Assembly (NCBI RefSeq): GCF_029269265.1
Contig: NZ_JARIXP010000009.1
Coordinates: 86,809 to 119,487, forward strand
DNA: 32,679 nucleotides
Direction of reading: 5' to 3'
DNA from: Rheinheimera sp. 1928-s
Lineage (GTDB): Bacteria; Pseudomonadota; Gammaproteobacteria; Enterobacterales; Alteromonadaceae
The stretch's first letter is position 1. Each line of letters starts with the position of its first letter. The translations under genes were made by a program, and so were the position numbers. The notes below the pieces were generated by a model. The model did no database searches. It worked only from the letters and a program-made list of their open reading frames with translations, and was not told the origin of the DNA. Of the stretch, positions 1 to 8,339 are shown piece by piece.

Positions 1-611
1 GATTCAACGCTTTGTGTGTCCGCTAAAAACACGTGCATATTGCCAAAGACCACAACACCACCCAATACAGTGTTGCTGGAGGGGATCCAGACAAATGTAT
101 GTTTAGGGTCATGACCATCAAGGCCAATAATTTTGACCTGTTCGCCGTCAACCACTAAGGTGTCACCTTGGATCACTTCAGGAACTACCAGCTTTTGTGG
201 TGCATTTTCTTTCAGTATCGGTCCCCAATAGGCGTTTTTCGCATCCATTGATTTTTTGATGTAGTTTTGCGTTTGTGCTGAGGCCAGTACTTTGGCATCC
301 GGATAAGCTGCGGTGATCACATCCAGACCAAAGTAAAAATCCGGGTCGCCATGGCTGATATAGATAGTGGTTAGTTTTTTGCCAGACTGTTTAATCAACT
401 CGACCACAGACAAGGCATCATTTCGTTGAAACTGGGCGTCTACTAAAATGGCTTCTGTTTTACCTGTAATTAAAACGGAGCTGACAGGAAAAGTACTTTT
501 TTCTTGTGGATTAAATACTGTTGTTTCTAAGGCTGCACCTAGTGCGTTGGCTGATAGGGCGACCATGCCAGATAAAGCGCTTGCCTGAACTAATTTGGAT
601 AGAAATTTCAT
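1..611 (-). CDS. Exported MBL-fold metallohydrolase-like protein, 3' end outside window
   Basis: The visible 203 codons start at an ATG read from 611 with a good GAGGTG ribosome site just upstream. The first ~30 residues (Lys near the start, then an Ala/Leu-rich run ending SANALGAA) look like a Sec signal peptide, so the product is probably periplasmic. The fold is suggested by the strand-loop motif ISHGDPDFYFG (His87, Asp89, Asp91) and by GHDPKHT (His167, His171), which sit where metallo-beta-lactamase-fold proteins carry metal ligands. The classical HxHxDH box is changed to HxDxDF, so metal content and activity may differ from the canonical enzymes. It is divergent from a LysR regulator 178 bp away, which probably controls it. 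The substrate cannot be told from sequence. Confidence 0.85.
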   Translation of the reverse strand, partial: MKFLSKLVQASALSGMVALSANALGAALETTVFNPQEKSTFPVSSVLITGKTEAILVDAQFQRNDALSVVELIKQSGKKLTTIYISHGDPDFYFGLDVITAAYPDAKVLASAQTQNYIKKSMDAKNAYWGPILKENAPQKLVVPEVIQGDTLVVDGEQVKIIGLDGHDPKHTFVWIPSSNTVLGGVVVFGNMHVFLADTQSVE

Positions 612-703
612 AATCACCTCTATGGTTTTGATTGTTGATTGCATGAAGAGTGAGCAACTGACAGCAGATTTATGTTGTTGTGCTTTTTCCAATTCATTAC
701 ATG

Positions 704-764
704 GTGCAAAGTGTAGGTTGCAAATAACTTGCAATAAACCATAAAACTGGCAATAGTTAGTTGC
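704..764. promoter_or_regulatory. Repeated TTGCAA elements in the divergent MBL/LysR intergenic region
   Basis: The 178-bp gap between the divergent genes holds GTGCAA (704-709), TTGCAA (718-723), TTGCAA (729-734), and an inverted pair GCAA (750-753) / TTGC (761-764). The two exact copies are 11 bp apart, about one helical turn, as expected for a dimeric or tetrameric LysR protein binding one DNA face. Assignment to the adjacent LysR protein is inference. Confidence 0.4.
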
Positions 765-789
765 ATAAATCGAACATATAGTAAAAAGA

Positions 790-1683
790 ATGGACAGGAT
801 TAAAGCGGCTGAAGTTTTTGTAAGCATTGTAGAGCAGGGCAGTTTAGTCGGAGCGGCTCAGGCGTTGGATATGTCACGCTCCATGGTGACTCGCTATCTG
901 GCTGAAATGGAGCAATGGGCCAGCGCTCAGTTAGTACACAGATCCACCCGAAAACTGACGTTGACAGTGGCAGGTGAAAAAGCATTTAGTCATTGCCGTT
1001 CTTTGCTGGATTTAGCCAAAGAAGTCTCGACACCTTTAGAGCAGAATCTGGTTGCTGCACCTGAAGGCACTATCCGTATTTCCTGCTCGCAATTTGTTGC
1101 CGAAGATTTATTACCCCAAGTGGTGGATACCTTTTTGGATGACTACCCAAAAGTGCGTATTGATGTGCATGTCAGTAATCAGGTAACCCATCTGGTGGAA
1201 GACAGAATTGATTTGGCTATCCGTATTACCAACGAATTAGATCCGAATCTGATTGCGCGTCCGCTTGGCGTTTGCCGCTCTGTACTGTGTGCAACTGAAG
1301 ATTATTTAAAGCGCCACGGTTATCCTGTGTACCTTGATGATTTAGCCTCGCATAACTGTTTAATGTATTCCAACTTTGGTAAAAGCTTGTGGCATTTCAT
1401 CAAAGACGAACAGCCTGTTGTTGCAACAGTATCAGGCAATTACAGCGCAAATGAATCGTCGTTGTTGTTGCACTCAGTGTTGAAAGGCCGGGGTATTTCT
1501 TTACAGCCACGATATGCGGTGCAGGCACTGATTAATGATAAAAAATTGGTGCAGGTATTACCAAACTACCAAGCTGTTTCGCTGGGTATTTATGCGGTTT
1601 ACCGCTCCAGAAAACATCAGTCATTAGCGCTGCGAACTTTTATCGATCGGTTGGTTCCCTATTTTGAAAAGGCAGAAACCTGA
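790..1683 (+). CDS. LysR-family transcriptional regulator (CrgA-like group)
   Basis: A full-length 297-residue LysR-type regulator. The N-terminal winged helix-turn-helix spans about residues 1-60 (GSLVGAAQALDMSRSMVTRY), followed by the linker helix. The C-terminal effector-binding domain (about residues 90-290) has the periplasmic-binding-protein-like fold, including EDRIDLAIRI and the NCLMY segment typical of the CrgA/DmlR-like subgroup. The ATG at 790 gives the usual family N-terminus, although the upstream ribosome site is weak. Its divergent orientation to the MBL-fold gene suggests that it controls that gene and itself from the TTGCAA-rich gap. The effector is unknown. Confidence 0.93.
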   Translation: MDRIKAAEVFVSIVEQGSLVGAAQALDMSRSMVTRYLAEMEQWASAQLVHRSTRKLTLTVAGEKAFSHCRSLLDLAKEVSTPLEQNLVAAPEGTIRISCSQFVAEDLLPQVVDTFLDDYPKVRIDVHVSNQVTHLVEDRIDLAIRITNELDPNLIARPLGVCRSVLCATEDYLKRHGYPVYLDDLASHNCLMYSNFGKSLWHFIKDEQPVVATVSGNYSANESSLLLHSVLKGRGISLQPRYAVQALINDKKLVQVLPNYQAVSLGIYAVYRSRKHQSLALRTFIDRLVPYFEKAET

Positions 1684-1700
1684 CGCAGCCTACCCGTTTC

Positions 1701-2588
1701 TTAGCTCTTTAGCTGTGAAATAAAAGCTCTGCCAGCAGGGCCTGGCGGGGCGTCTTTGCGATAAACAATCTTGGTGGTTAAATACATGGCTGCTGCAGGC
1801 ATGTTCTGCAGCGTCAATGACACCAAAAGTCCGTCAGCTATATCTTTTTCCACCATATGCTTTGGCATATGCCCCCAGCCAAAACCAGCTTTTAAAAACG
1901 CATGTTTAGCACCAAGATCGGCTAAACGCCAGGTAAGCGGCGACATCACACCAAAAGTGCGGCCACTGGAAAGCACAGTACGGTCTGTCAAAATTAACTG
2001 CACATGACGGCTCAGCTCATCTGCTGTGATATCAAAAGGCTGCTGGGCTAAGGCGTGAGCAGGAGAGACCACAGTGGCAAACTGTATATTACTCAGTGGC
2101 TCGACGGTCAGTTCGTCCGGCACAGTAGGAAGCGAGCCAATAATGCCTAGCCTGCAAGTGCCATCCATCACTTGTTGTGTAACGCCACCCAAAGCTTCGA
2201 CATAAAGCCGCAGCGGTGTGTGTTCAAAATGCTGTTTGCAGTAACCAACTGCCGACGTCAGGGTGTCCATTGGAAACATCACATCAACCGCCACTGACAA
2301 TTCAGGTTCCAGACCTTCAGATAACGAATGGGCTCTGGCTTTTAGCAAATCCATACTATCAATCACGGCTTTCGCATCGGTGAGCAAAGAGGCTCCGGCT
2401 GGCGTAAGTTGCGGATATCTGCTGCTACGATCAAAAAGTGTGACGCCCAGTTGCAACTCGAGATTGGCAAGAGTATGGCTCACTACAGACTGAGCCCGCC
2501 TAATCTTGCGGCCTGCGGCTGAAAAACTGCCTTGCTCTGCTGCGGCAACAAAAGTACGAAGTTGATCCAGGGTGACTGCGTCAAGCAT
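1701..2588 (-). CDS. LysR-family transcriptional regulator
   Basis: A 295-residue LysR-type regulator with the usual architecture: helix-turn-helix at about residues 5-62 (GSFSAAGRKIRRAQSVVSHT and LTPAG), then a substrate-binding domain to the C-terminus. It ends 18 bp from the stop of the preceding convergent regulator and is divergent from the pirin-family gene, with 95 bp between start codons. This is the common arrangement for a LysR protein that regulates its neighbour. The gap holds CTAT-N5-ATAG (2644-2656), a short dyad in which a T-N11-A box could lie. It probably regulates the pirin and NADP-oxidoreductase genes. The inducer cannot be read from the sequence. Confidence 0.93.
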   Translation of the reverse strand: MLDAVTLDQLRTFVAAAEQGSFSAAGRKIRRAQSVVSHTLANLELQLGVTLFDRSSRYPQLTPAGASLLTDAKAVIDSMDLLKARAHSLSEGLEPELSVAVDVMFPMDTLTSAVGYCKQHFEHTPLRLYVEALGGVTQQVMDGTCRLGIIGSLPTVPDELTVEPLSNIQFATVVSPAHALAQQPFDITADELSRHVQLILTDRTVLSSGRTFGVMSPLTWRLADLGAKHAFLKAGFGWGHMPKHMVEKDIADGLLVSLTLQNMPAAAMYLTTKIVYRKDAPPGPAGRAFISQLKS

Positions 2589-2683
2589 GTATCTAAATTC
2601 CAGATGGTTTTCATCTAATCATATAGGCTATTTTGATGTTTTTCTATCGATTATAGTTTGCTTCATCCACTGAGGAGCAAATG

Positions 2684-3556
2684 ATGAACACTGTGATCAA
2701 GCACCAAAACTATCAAGCCATTGAAGCTACACCAGATGTAGAACAACAACGCTCTGTTGTTGCGCGTACTGGTGGTGTAACCCGGGGACCTATAACTCGT
2801 CTGGTCAGTCCGTCTGATTTAGGCCAACTGATTAAGCCTTTTGTGTTTCTTGATTATGGTGTACTACCAGCGTCAAAAGCCAAGTTATTTGGTATGCATC
2901 CGCATTCAGGTATTGCCACTTTGTCCTTGCCTATCAAGGGTGACATCCTCTTTGCAGACACAACGGGTGAAACCGGTGTAGTGAAGACGGCTGGACTGGA
3001 GTGGATGAAAGCGGGTAATGGTGTCTGGCACGATGGCGGAATTTCCGGCGAAACTGCACTGGAGATGTTTCAGCTGTGGCTGACATTGCCTGAGCATGAA
3101 GAAAATGCGCCAGCTCAAAGCCGGAATATAGACCCTGCAGAAATCGAGGTTGTAGGCGCGGTTTCTGTGTTGTTGGGGCAGTATCAAGGCGCAAAAAGCC
3201 CTATTGAATTTACTGCTGGGGTTAATTATTACCATGTGCAACTACAGGATGGCGACGTCTGGCGCTATCAGCCTGAACCTGGTCAAACAGTGGCCTGGTT
3301 ATCCATCTACCAAGGCGATTTAACAGGAACAGCCACCATCAATCAGGGGGAGTTGGTGGTGTTTGATGCCTCTGAAACGGCCATTACTCTGGTGGCTCAG
3401 GGGGCCGCATCTTTTGTTTTTGGTGCGGCCATTCCACACCCACATCCGCTGGTAATGGGATCCTATTCTGTGCATTCCAGCCGGGAAGCGCTTGCAAAAG
3501 GTGAGCAGGAAATACAACGCATTGGCAGAGAGTTGCGCTTAAAAGGCCAGATCTGA
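2684..3556 (+). CDS. Pirin-family cupin protein lacking the usual metal-ligand glutamate
   Basis: A 290-residue bicupin of the pirin family (pirin N domain about 50-155, pirin C domain about 190-285). Pirins bind iron through two His in an HPH motif, a third His and a Glu. Here MHPHSG gives His72 and His74 and GVWHDGG gives His116, but the position of the Glu two residues later is Gly118. The fourth ligand is therefore missing or supplied elsewhere. Two ATGs lie in tandem (2681, 2684). The AGGAG at 2673-2677 is only 3 nt from the first but 6 nt from the second, so I chose 2684. Bacterial pirins are reported as quercetin dioxygenase-like enzymes or regulatory partners; which applies here is unknown. 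Confidence 0.9.
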   Translation: MNTVIKHQNYQAIEATPDVEQQRSVVARTGGVTRGPITRLVSPSDLGQLIKPFVFLDYGVLPASKAKLFGMHPHSGIATLSLPIKGDILFADTTGETGVVKTAGLEWMKAGNGVWHDGGISGETALEMFQLWLTLPEHEENAPAQSRNIDPAEIEVVGAVSVLLGQYQGAKSPIEFTAGVNYYHVQLQDGDVWRYQPEPGQTVAWLSIYQGDLTGTATINQGELVVFDASETAITLVAQGAASFVFGAAIPHPHPLVMGSYSVHSSREALAKGEQEIQRIGRELRLKGQI

Positions 3557-3578
3557 CAGCCAGACTTTAAATATCACT

Positions 3579-3601
3579 CGTCAGATACAGGGGCTCTGAC
3601 G
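3579..3601. other. Short inverted repeat between pirin and oxidoreductase genes
   Basis: CGTCAGA (3579-3585) and TCTGACG (3595-3601) are perfect 7-bp arms around a 9-nt loop in the 82-bp gap. No T-run follows on either strand, so it is a poor intrinsic terminator. It could be a regulator half-site pair or chance. Confidence 0.3.
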
Positions 3602-3638
3602 GTATGACAATAATTGCCCCATTCATCAGGAGAGTAGC

Positions 3639-4283
3639 ATGAGTATTGGTATTTTAGGTTCAGGAGCTTTAGGTTCTAACGTGGCACGAGCTTTGGCTAA
3701 AAGTGGTCTTTCAGCCATTATTTCTAACAGATCAGGGCCGGAGTCACTATCTGATTTGGTTAAAGAATTAGGGCCAACTATCACAGCGGGCACACTGGAA
3801 CAAGCAGCGCAAGCCGATATAGTGCTGGTTGCCGTGCCCTGGCTGGCAATCGAGTCTTTATTAGGCAGTTTGCCTGCCTGGAATAACCGTATTGTGATAG
3901 ACGGCACCAACCCGGTCTTGTTTTTAGACCCGAACTCTGCCGATGCCAAAGATCCAACCAACCCATTGGCGGCGTATGGCATTAAAGCAATAGACCTCGG
4001 TGGCAAATCATCCAGTAGCGTCGTTCGTGATTTGGTGCCTGGAGCCAGAGTAGTTAAAGCCTTTAACCATTTGGATGTTGCTGTGCTGCCAGAGCCTGAA
4101 GTGTCTGGCGGAAAACGTACTTTGTTTTATTCAGGTGACGATGCTGCCGCCAAAGCTGAAGTTCGTAGTCTGCTTGAAGCTTGTGGTTATTTCGCGGTGG
4201 ATTTGGGTTCGCTCGACACAGGTGGCCGCTTAATGGAATTGCCTTTTGGCGCTTTGGCTACCCATAACCTGATCAAAATATAA
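3639..4283 (+). CDS. NADPH-dependent F420 reductase-type oxidoreductase (NADP-binding Rossmann protein)
   Basis: A 214-residue protein that starts directly with a Rossmann beta-alpha-beta unit: MSIGILGSGALGSNVARAL contains GxGxxG (Gly7-Gly12), followed by the second strand and ISNRSGPESL, where Arg/Ser side chains would hold the 2'-phosphate of NADP. DIVLVAVPW and IVIDGTNP match the dinucleotide-binding core of the F420-dependent NADP reductase family (COG2085 type). Most bacterial members occur in organisms without F420 and act on unknown substrates, so ferric- or quinone-type reductase roles are only guesses. The ATG has an AGGAGAG ribosome site. The gene lies 82 bp behind pirin and is probably co-regulated with it. 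Confidence 0.85.
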   Translation: MSIGILGSGALGSNVARALAKSGLSAIISNRSGPESLSDLVKELGPTITAGTLEQAAQADIVLVAVPWLAIESLLGSLPAWNNRIVIDGTNPVLFLDPNSADAKDPTNPLAAYGIKAIDLGGKSSSSVVRDLVPGARVVKAFNHLDVAVLPEPEVSGGKRTLFYSGDDAAAKAEVRSLLEACGYFAVDLGSLDTGGRLMELPFGALATHNLIKI

Positions 4284-4359
4284 TCTTGTTTACGCAGCTA
4301 TCAGGTGTTGTGGGGTAGCTGTGATTTCAATTGAACTATTTTATGCAGTAAAAGATCTT

Positions 4360-4388
4360 TGGACAGATTTTGGGTGAAGGTATAAAGT
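4360..4388 (+). promoter_or_regulatory. Candidate sigma-70 promoter for nagR
   Basis: TGGACA (4360-4365) resembles the -35 box at 5 of 6 positions and is followed after 17 bp by TAAAGT (4383-4388). An overlapping alternative is TTGGAC / 16 bp / TATAAA (4359-4386). The start codon of nagR lies about 85 bp downstream. No AACGTT-type operator is seen here, so NagR does not obviously repress itself at this site. Confidence 0.4.
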
Positions 4389-4473
4389 CCTAGCTTGTGG
4401 AATTGTAAAGTTTTATCAAGCAGTTCCGTAACTTATGATCATTCACTAAAGTCTGTACTGCAGATTGGAAGCT

Positions 4474-5496
4474 ATGCCGGTTAAAAAACCTACGATCAAA
4501 GACGTGGCCCGCCTGGCGGGTGTCTCCTTCAAAAGTGTGTCCAGGGTGGTGAATAACGAAGCCTGGGTCAGTGATGAAGTGAAAGCTAAAGTTCAGGCTG
4601 TGATTGCGCAGCTAAATTATCAGCCTAACCGTACGGCCAGGCTGATGCGCACTGCACCTTTTTCTTTGGCTTTTGTCTACGATAACCCGAATAGTCACTA
4701 TGTGATTGAAATGCAAAACGGTATTTTGTCGCAGTGCCGCAAAAAAGGTTTTGAGCTGGTGATCCATCCAACGGATTCGGCTTCGGATCAGGTGTGGCAT
4801 GAGTTAACCAGCATGATTGGCACCAATCAGATCGGCGGGGTGATCCTGACTCCACCTCTATCGGAAAGCACTGAGTTAGTGCAGCAACTTCTGGCTCAGC
4901 AGGCCAAAGTGGTCCGTATTGTCTCTGGTGCTGAACCCCCGGATGAGCTTTGTCCTACTATATACGTTGACGATGAACAGGCGGGGCAGGCCATTACTGA
5001 ACATTTGTTGGCTCAGGGTCATCGGCGCATTGCTTTTCTGGGATATCACAAAGATCACAAATCTTCTTTAGGTCGTTACCGTGGTTATTGTGCTGCACTT
5101 GAAAATGCGGGTATCGAGGTACAGGAAGAACTGGTGATATCAGGTAATTTCACCTTTGATTCCGGAGTGCAAATGACAGAAACATTATTACAGCAGGGCA
5201 GTGCAGCAACAGCACTTTTTGGTTGTAACGATGAAATTGCGGCAGGGGCTTTATATGCAGCCCGTAAGCGCGAACTGGCAGTGCCGCAGGATTTATCTAT
5301 CGTAGGTTTTGAAAACAGTCCTTTCTCCCGCCAGACCTGGCCAGGTTTAACCACAGTCCATCAGCCTAATGCGGAAATTGCCGCCAAAGCAGCATCTATG
5401 CTGATTGCGCTGATGCTGGAACCTGAACAACCTCCTGCACATTGCAGCATTAAATTGCAGCTTGTTTTACGCGACTCCGTATCTTTTATTGATTAA
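4474..5496 (+). CDS. nagR: LacI-family transcriptional repressor of GlcNAc utilisation, NagR type
   Basis: A 340-residue LacI/GalR regulator. The N-terminal helix-turn-helix plus hinge is clear (KPTIKDVARLAGVSFKSVSR, then VVNN and YQPNRTARLMR). The rest is a type-1 periplasmic-binding-protein-like sensor domain ending in TTVHQPNAEIAAKAASMLI and LVLRDS. The start is ATG 4474, which gives the standard family N-terminus; an in-frame TTG at 4465 would add only three residues. It precedes the whole nag cluster on the same strand, and a pair of palindromes centred on AACGTT lies 31 bp after its stop. In Alteromonadales and Xanthomonadales the LacI-family NagR occupies this position and is known to respond to an amino-sugar intermediate. 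The ligand here is inferred by homology. Confidence 0.9.
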   Translation: MPVKKPTIKDVARLAGVSFKSVSRVVNNEAWVSDEVKAKVQAVIAQLNYQPNRTARLMRTAPFSLAFVYDNPNSHYVIEMQNGILSQCRKKGFELVIHPTDSASDQVWHELTSMIGTNQIGGVILTPPLSESTELVQQLLAQQAKVVRIVSGAEPPDELCPTIYVDDEQAGQAITEHLLAQGHRRIAFLGYHKDHKSSLGRYRGYCAALENAGIEVQEELVISGNFTFDSGVQMTETLLQQGSAATALFGCNDEIAAGALYAARKRELAVPQDLSIVGFENSPFSRQTWPGLTTVHQPNAEIAAKAASMLIALMLEPEQPPAHCSIKLQLVLRDSVSFID

Positions 5497-5522
5497 CCTG
5501 TTCTAAATCAATCATTTAAAAT
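5493..5522 (+). promoter_or_regulatory. Candidate promoter overlapping the nagR stop, upstream of the nag operators
   Basis: TTAACC (5493-5498) and TAAAAT (5517-5522) are spaced by 18 bp. A transcript from here would begin at about 5529, inside the first NagR-like operator, which suits a repressor that blocks initiation. The -35 match is poor, so this is tentative. Confidence 0.3.
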
Positions 5523-5526
5523 AACG

Positions 5527-5562
5527 GTCAACGTTGTCATGTTTTTAATTGACAACGTTGAC
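5527..5562. promoter_or_regulatory. Double NagR-type operator (mirror-image pair)
   Basis: GTCAACGTTGTCA (5527-5539) and TGACAACGTTGAC (5550-5562) each approximate the palindrome TGACAACGTTGTCA that I recall for LacI-family NagR sites. Each has one perfect half-site and one half with one or two changes. The copies are exact reverse complements of each other, and their centres lie 24 bp apart. The pair therefore also forms a 13-bp perfect stem with a 10-nt loop if transcribed. It lies between nagR and the TonB-dependent receptor and probably controls the receptor and possibly the whole downstream cluster. Confidence 0.7.
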
Positions 5563-5674
5563 AGGTGGGTGCTAATTTAAATTCAGAGTGATGAATAAAT
5601 CACCGATCAGAAAGCTCCGGATAGAGGAACAGACGATCACAAAAATAATGATTGGCAACATAGAGAGCACAGGC

Positions 5675-8332
5675 ATGAACAGGTTGAATCAGCATCCGTT
5701 TGGGAAAAAAACACTACTCGCTTCTATTTTGGCGACTTTATTTGTACCAGCCGTCACGCATGCGCAGGACAAGGCGGCTGAAGAAGAAAACGTGGAAGTG
5801 ATCCAGGTCAGTTTCCGCGGCAGTCTGGCAGCAGCTGCTGACATCAAACGTCAGGACACTAAAATTACTGACGCTATCACCACTGAGGATATAGGTAAGT
5901 TTCCAAGCGAAAACATTGCTGAGGCTATTCAGCGTATTCCGGGTGTACAAATTTCTAACGTTAATGGTCGCGGCTCAACAATCAGCGTGCGTGGTTTAGG
6001 CTCTCAATATGCCCGCACCACGTTAAATGGCCAGACCATGGCCAGTGCAGATTTTACCAGTGGTTTTCGGTTTGACATTATTCAAACTGAACTGGCATCC
6101 ACCATTGAAGTTATTAAATCCCCAACAGCCAATATGGACGCTGGCGGATTATCCGGTACCATCAACATAGATACCGCTTCGCCTTTATCCTTTAGTGAAC
6201 GCAAAATATTACTGTCAGGTAAAGGCCAATACTCAGAGTTTTCTCCAACCGACGACATTACCCCTAAAGCCAATGCTACTTATATTGATCAGTTCGCTAA
6301 TGGCACTGTAGGTGTATTGCTGAATATTGGTTATCAGGAACTGGATGACAGGGTAGATAACTTCTGGATGGACCGCTGGTTTGTCGACTCAGCTACAGAT
6401 GATGTCACACCACGTCGGCCACGTTACCGTCGTATTGACCGCGAAACAGAGCGGGAGTTATTTAACGGCACAGTGCAGTGGAAACCAACCAACGCTTTTG
6501 AAGCTAAGTTGACCACAGTGTATGCAGGGGACGACACTAAGCAGGATTTAAATCAGCAGGTGTTTCTGTTTAATGAAAACCAGATCACCCGTTTAGGCGA
6601 TGCTGAAAATGGCGTTTATAACAGCATTCAGATTGATAACTTCACCAATGAAAATAACCGTCAGATGGAAGAGAAAGATGCAACCTCTGAAGCTTATACT
6701 TTAGAGCTGGATTACGACTGGCAAGACTGGACCTTCAGCAGCGTAATGCACTACACCGCAGGTGAAGCTGTGCACAACGAAGAAGCAGCTATTCTGGCGA
6801 CAGTGATTTCACGAGCCACGTTGGATATTACTGATCCATCCAATATTAGTTTTAATATTGCCGATAATCTGGCTGATCCGGCGTTGTATCCGGCCGTGAT
6901 GCCACGTAACGAATACCCGAATGGTGCCAGTCGTCTGACGGAATCAGAGGAAAGTGCAATACAGTTCGACGCACAACGTGGGCTGGAATGGGGTTGGTTC
7001 ACCAGTGTTGCGGCTGGCGTGAAATACCGTAATGAAACTATGGAAAGGGAAGTCTACCGGACCGACAGGGCTGCTATAGGTGATGCCGATCCAGCTGATT
7101 TACCTTCAATGGCTGAATATGGTTATATAGTTTCGGATTTCCTTGATAACAAAATGGATATTCAGCACAGCTGGATAGCGCCTAATATCCAGGCTTACCG
7201 TGATGCCTTAACTGCAGAAGGCGTGACAGTACCAACTTTATTTGCCGCTCAGTCCAGCTATTCTGTTGATCAAACTATTACATCAGCTTACCTGATGACT
7301 GACTTTGAAACCGAAGTAGGCGGCTTGCCACTGCGCGGCAATATAGGCGGTCGTTATGAGCGCACCGAGCGTGATATCAACACCTACATTACAGGGGACA
7401 CTCACCCGGATAACGAAGAAATTAAGCTGGCGATAGGTGAAACCACGCAAGGCTTTAATTACGACAACTTCCTGCCAAGTGCTAACCTGGTGTTGGAATT
7501 AAACGACGATATGCAAGTGCGTCTGGCTGCAGCCAAAGTACTGGTGCGTCCTATGTTAACGTCCAACACTCAACTGGCCCCATCTGAAACTTCAGCGTCC
7601 AACTCTTTTGGTACCCGCACTTATACAGTGAATCTCGGCCAACCTGAACTGGCGGCTTTGACAGCTAATCAACTGGATTTGGGCTGGGAGTGGTATTACA
7701 GCGAAGGCGATTCCTTTACCGTCAACCTGTTCCAAAAAGATATAAAAAACGGCACTGTCAGTGAACTGATTTGTCCGGATTCATACGACGGCACAGCGCT
7801 GAGCACTTCAGGTTCTGATTGTGTCGATAGTGCAGGCAATATCTATGACATCACTGCCATTTATAACGATAGCTCAAAACTGACGGTCAAAGGCTATGAA
7901 ATAGGCTGGAACCAGGGTCTGGATAACTGGTTACCAGTGGCTGGTTTTGGTTTAAGTTCAAACTACACCCGTATACTGGTGGATGAAAGTGAAGGTTTTA
8001 CGCTGACCAACTCGTCAGAACAAACCTGGAACATCACAGGCTATTGGGAAAATGACGATTACAGTGCCCGTGTTTCACTGAACCACCGCAGTCCTTATAT
8101 ACAAGACAGCACAGATGCGTTTTTCGCTCGTGAAGGCCGCACTGTTGAAGGTCGTAATCAGATCGATGTACTGTTAGGCTGGAATATTAGCGAGCAGTGG
8201 TCAGTGCGTTTTGGTGCACTGAACCTCAATGGCAAAGACGAAGAAGCTTATCGTGATGAGCTGACCCGTGCCTGGCAAACAACCAGTGTGATTGGTCGTA
8301 GTTATTATCTGGGCATGAACTTCAGCCTGTAA
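5675..8332 (+). CDS. TonB-dependent outer-membrane receptor of the GlcNAc cluster
   Basis: A large outer-membrane beta-barrel receptor, 885 residues from ATG 5675. That start gives a normal Sec signal peptide (MNRLNQHPFGKK, then a Leu/Ala/Val core ending THAQ) and has AGAGAG upstream. The frame is open back to a GTG at 5588 and ATG 5591, which would bury the signal sequence behind ~29 extra residues. After a TonB-box-like VEVIQVS comes the plug domain (ITTEDIGKFPSENIAEAIQR, GVQISNVNGRGSTISVRGLG, EVIKSPTANMDAGGLSGTIN), then the barrel to the C-terminal YYLGMNFSL. It resembles the TonB receptors of Xanthomonas/Caulobacter type associated with carbohydrate uptake. Its place directly behind the NagR operators suggests transport of GlcNAc-containing oligosaccharides. 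Confidence 0.9.
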   Translation: MNRLNQHPFGKKTLLASILATLFVPAVTHAQDKAAEEENVEVIQVSFRGSLAAAADIKRQDTKITDAITTEDIGKFPSENIAEAIQRIPGVQISNVNGRGSTISVRGLGSQYARTTLNGQTMASADFTSGFRFDIIQTELASTIEVIKSPTANMDAGGLSGTINIDTASPLSFSERKILLSGKGQYSEFSPTDDITPKANATYIDQFANGTVGVLLNIGYQELDDRVDNFWMDRWFVDSATDDVTPRRPRYRRIDRETERELFNGTVQWKPTNAFEAKLTTVYAGDDTKQDLNQQVFLFNENQITRLGDAENGVYNSIQIDNFTNENNRQMEEKDATSEAYTLELDYDWQDWTFSSVMHYTAGEAVHNEEAAILATVISRATLDITDPSNISFNIADNLADPALYPAVMPRNEYPNGASRLTESEESAIQFDAQRGLEWGWFTSVAAGVKYRNETMEREVYRTDRAAIGDADPADLPSMAEYGYIVSDFLDNKMDIQHSWIAPNIQAYRDALTAEGVTVPTLFAAQSSYSVDQTITSAYLMTDFETEVGGLPLRGNIGGRYERTERDINTYITGDTHPDNEEIKLAIGETTQGFNYDNFLPSANLVLELNDDMQVRLAAAKVLVRPMLTSNTQLAPSETSASNSFGTRTYTVNLGQPELAALTANQLDLGWEWYYSEGDSFTVNLFQKDIKNGTVSELICPDSYDGTALSTSGSDCVDSAGNIYDITAIYNDSSKLTVKGYEIGWNQGLDNWLPVAGFGLSSNYTRILVDESEGFTLTNSSEQTWNITGYWENDDYSARVSLNHRSPYIQDSTDAFFAREGRTVEGRNQIDVLLGWNISEQWSVRFGALNLNGKDEEAYRDELTRAWQTTSVIGRSYYLGMNFSL

Positions 8333-8339
8333 TAACTAC

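Noticed and set aside
2906-3241. 111-codon antisense frame inside the pirin gene
   Set aside because: Fully covered by the pirin coding sequence, with no family signature and no start signal.
4295-4321. CAGCTA / TAGCTG inverted repeat after the F420-type oxidoreductase gene
   Set aside because: Six-bp arms with a 15-nt loop and no U-run are too weak to call a terminator.
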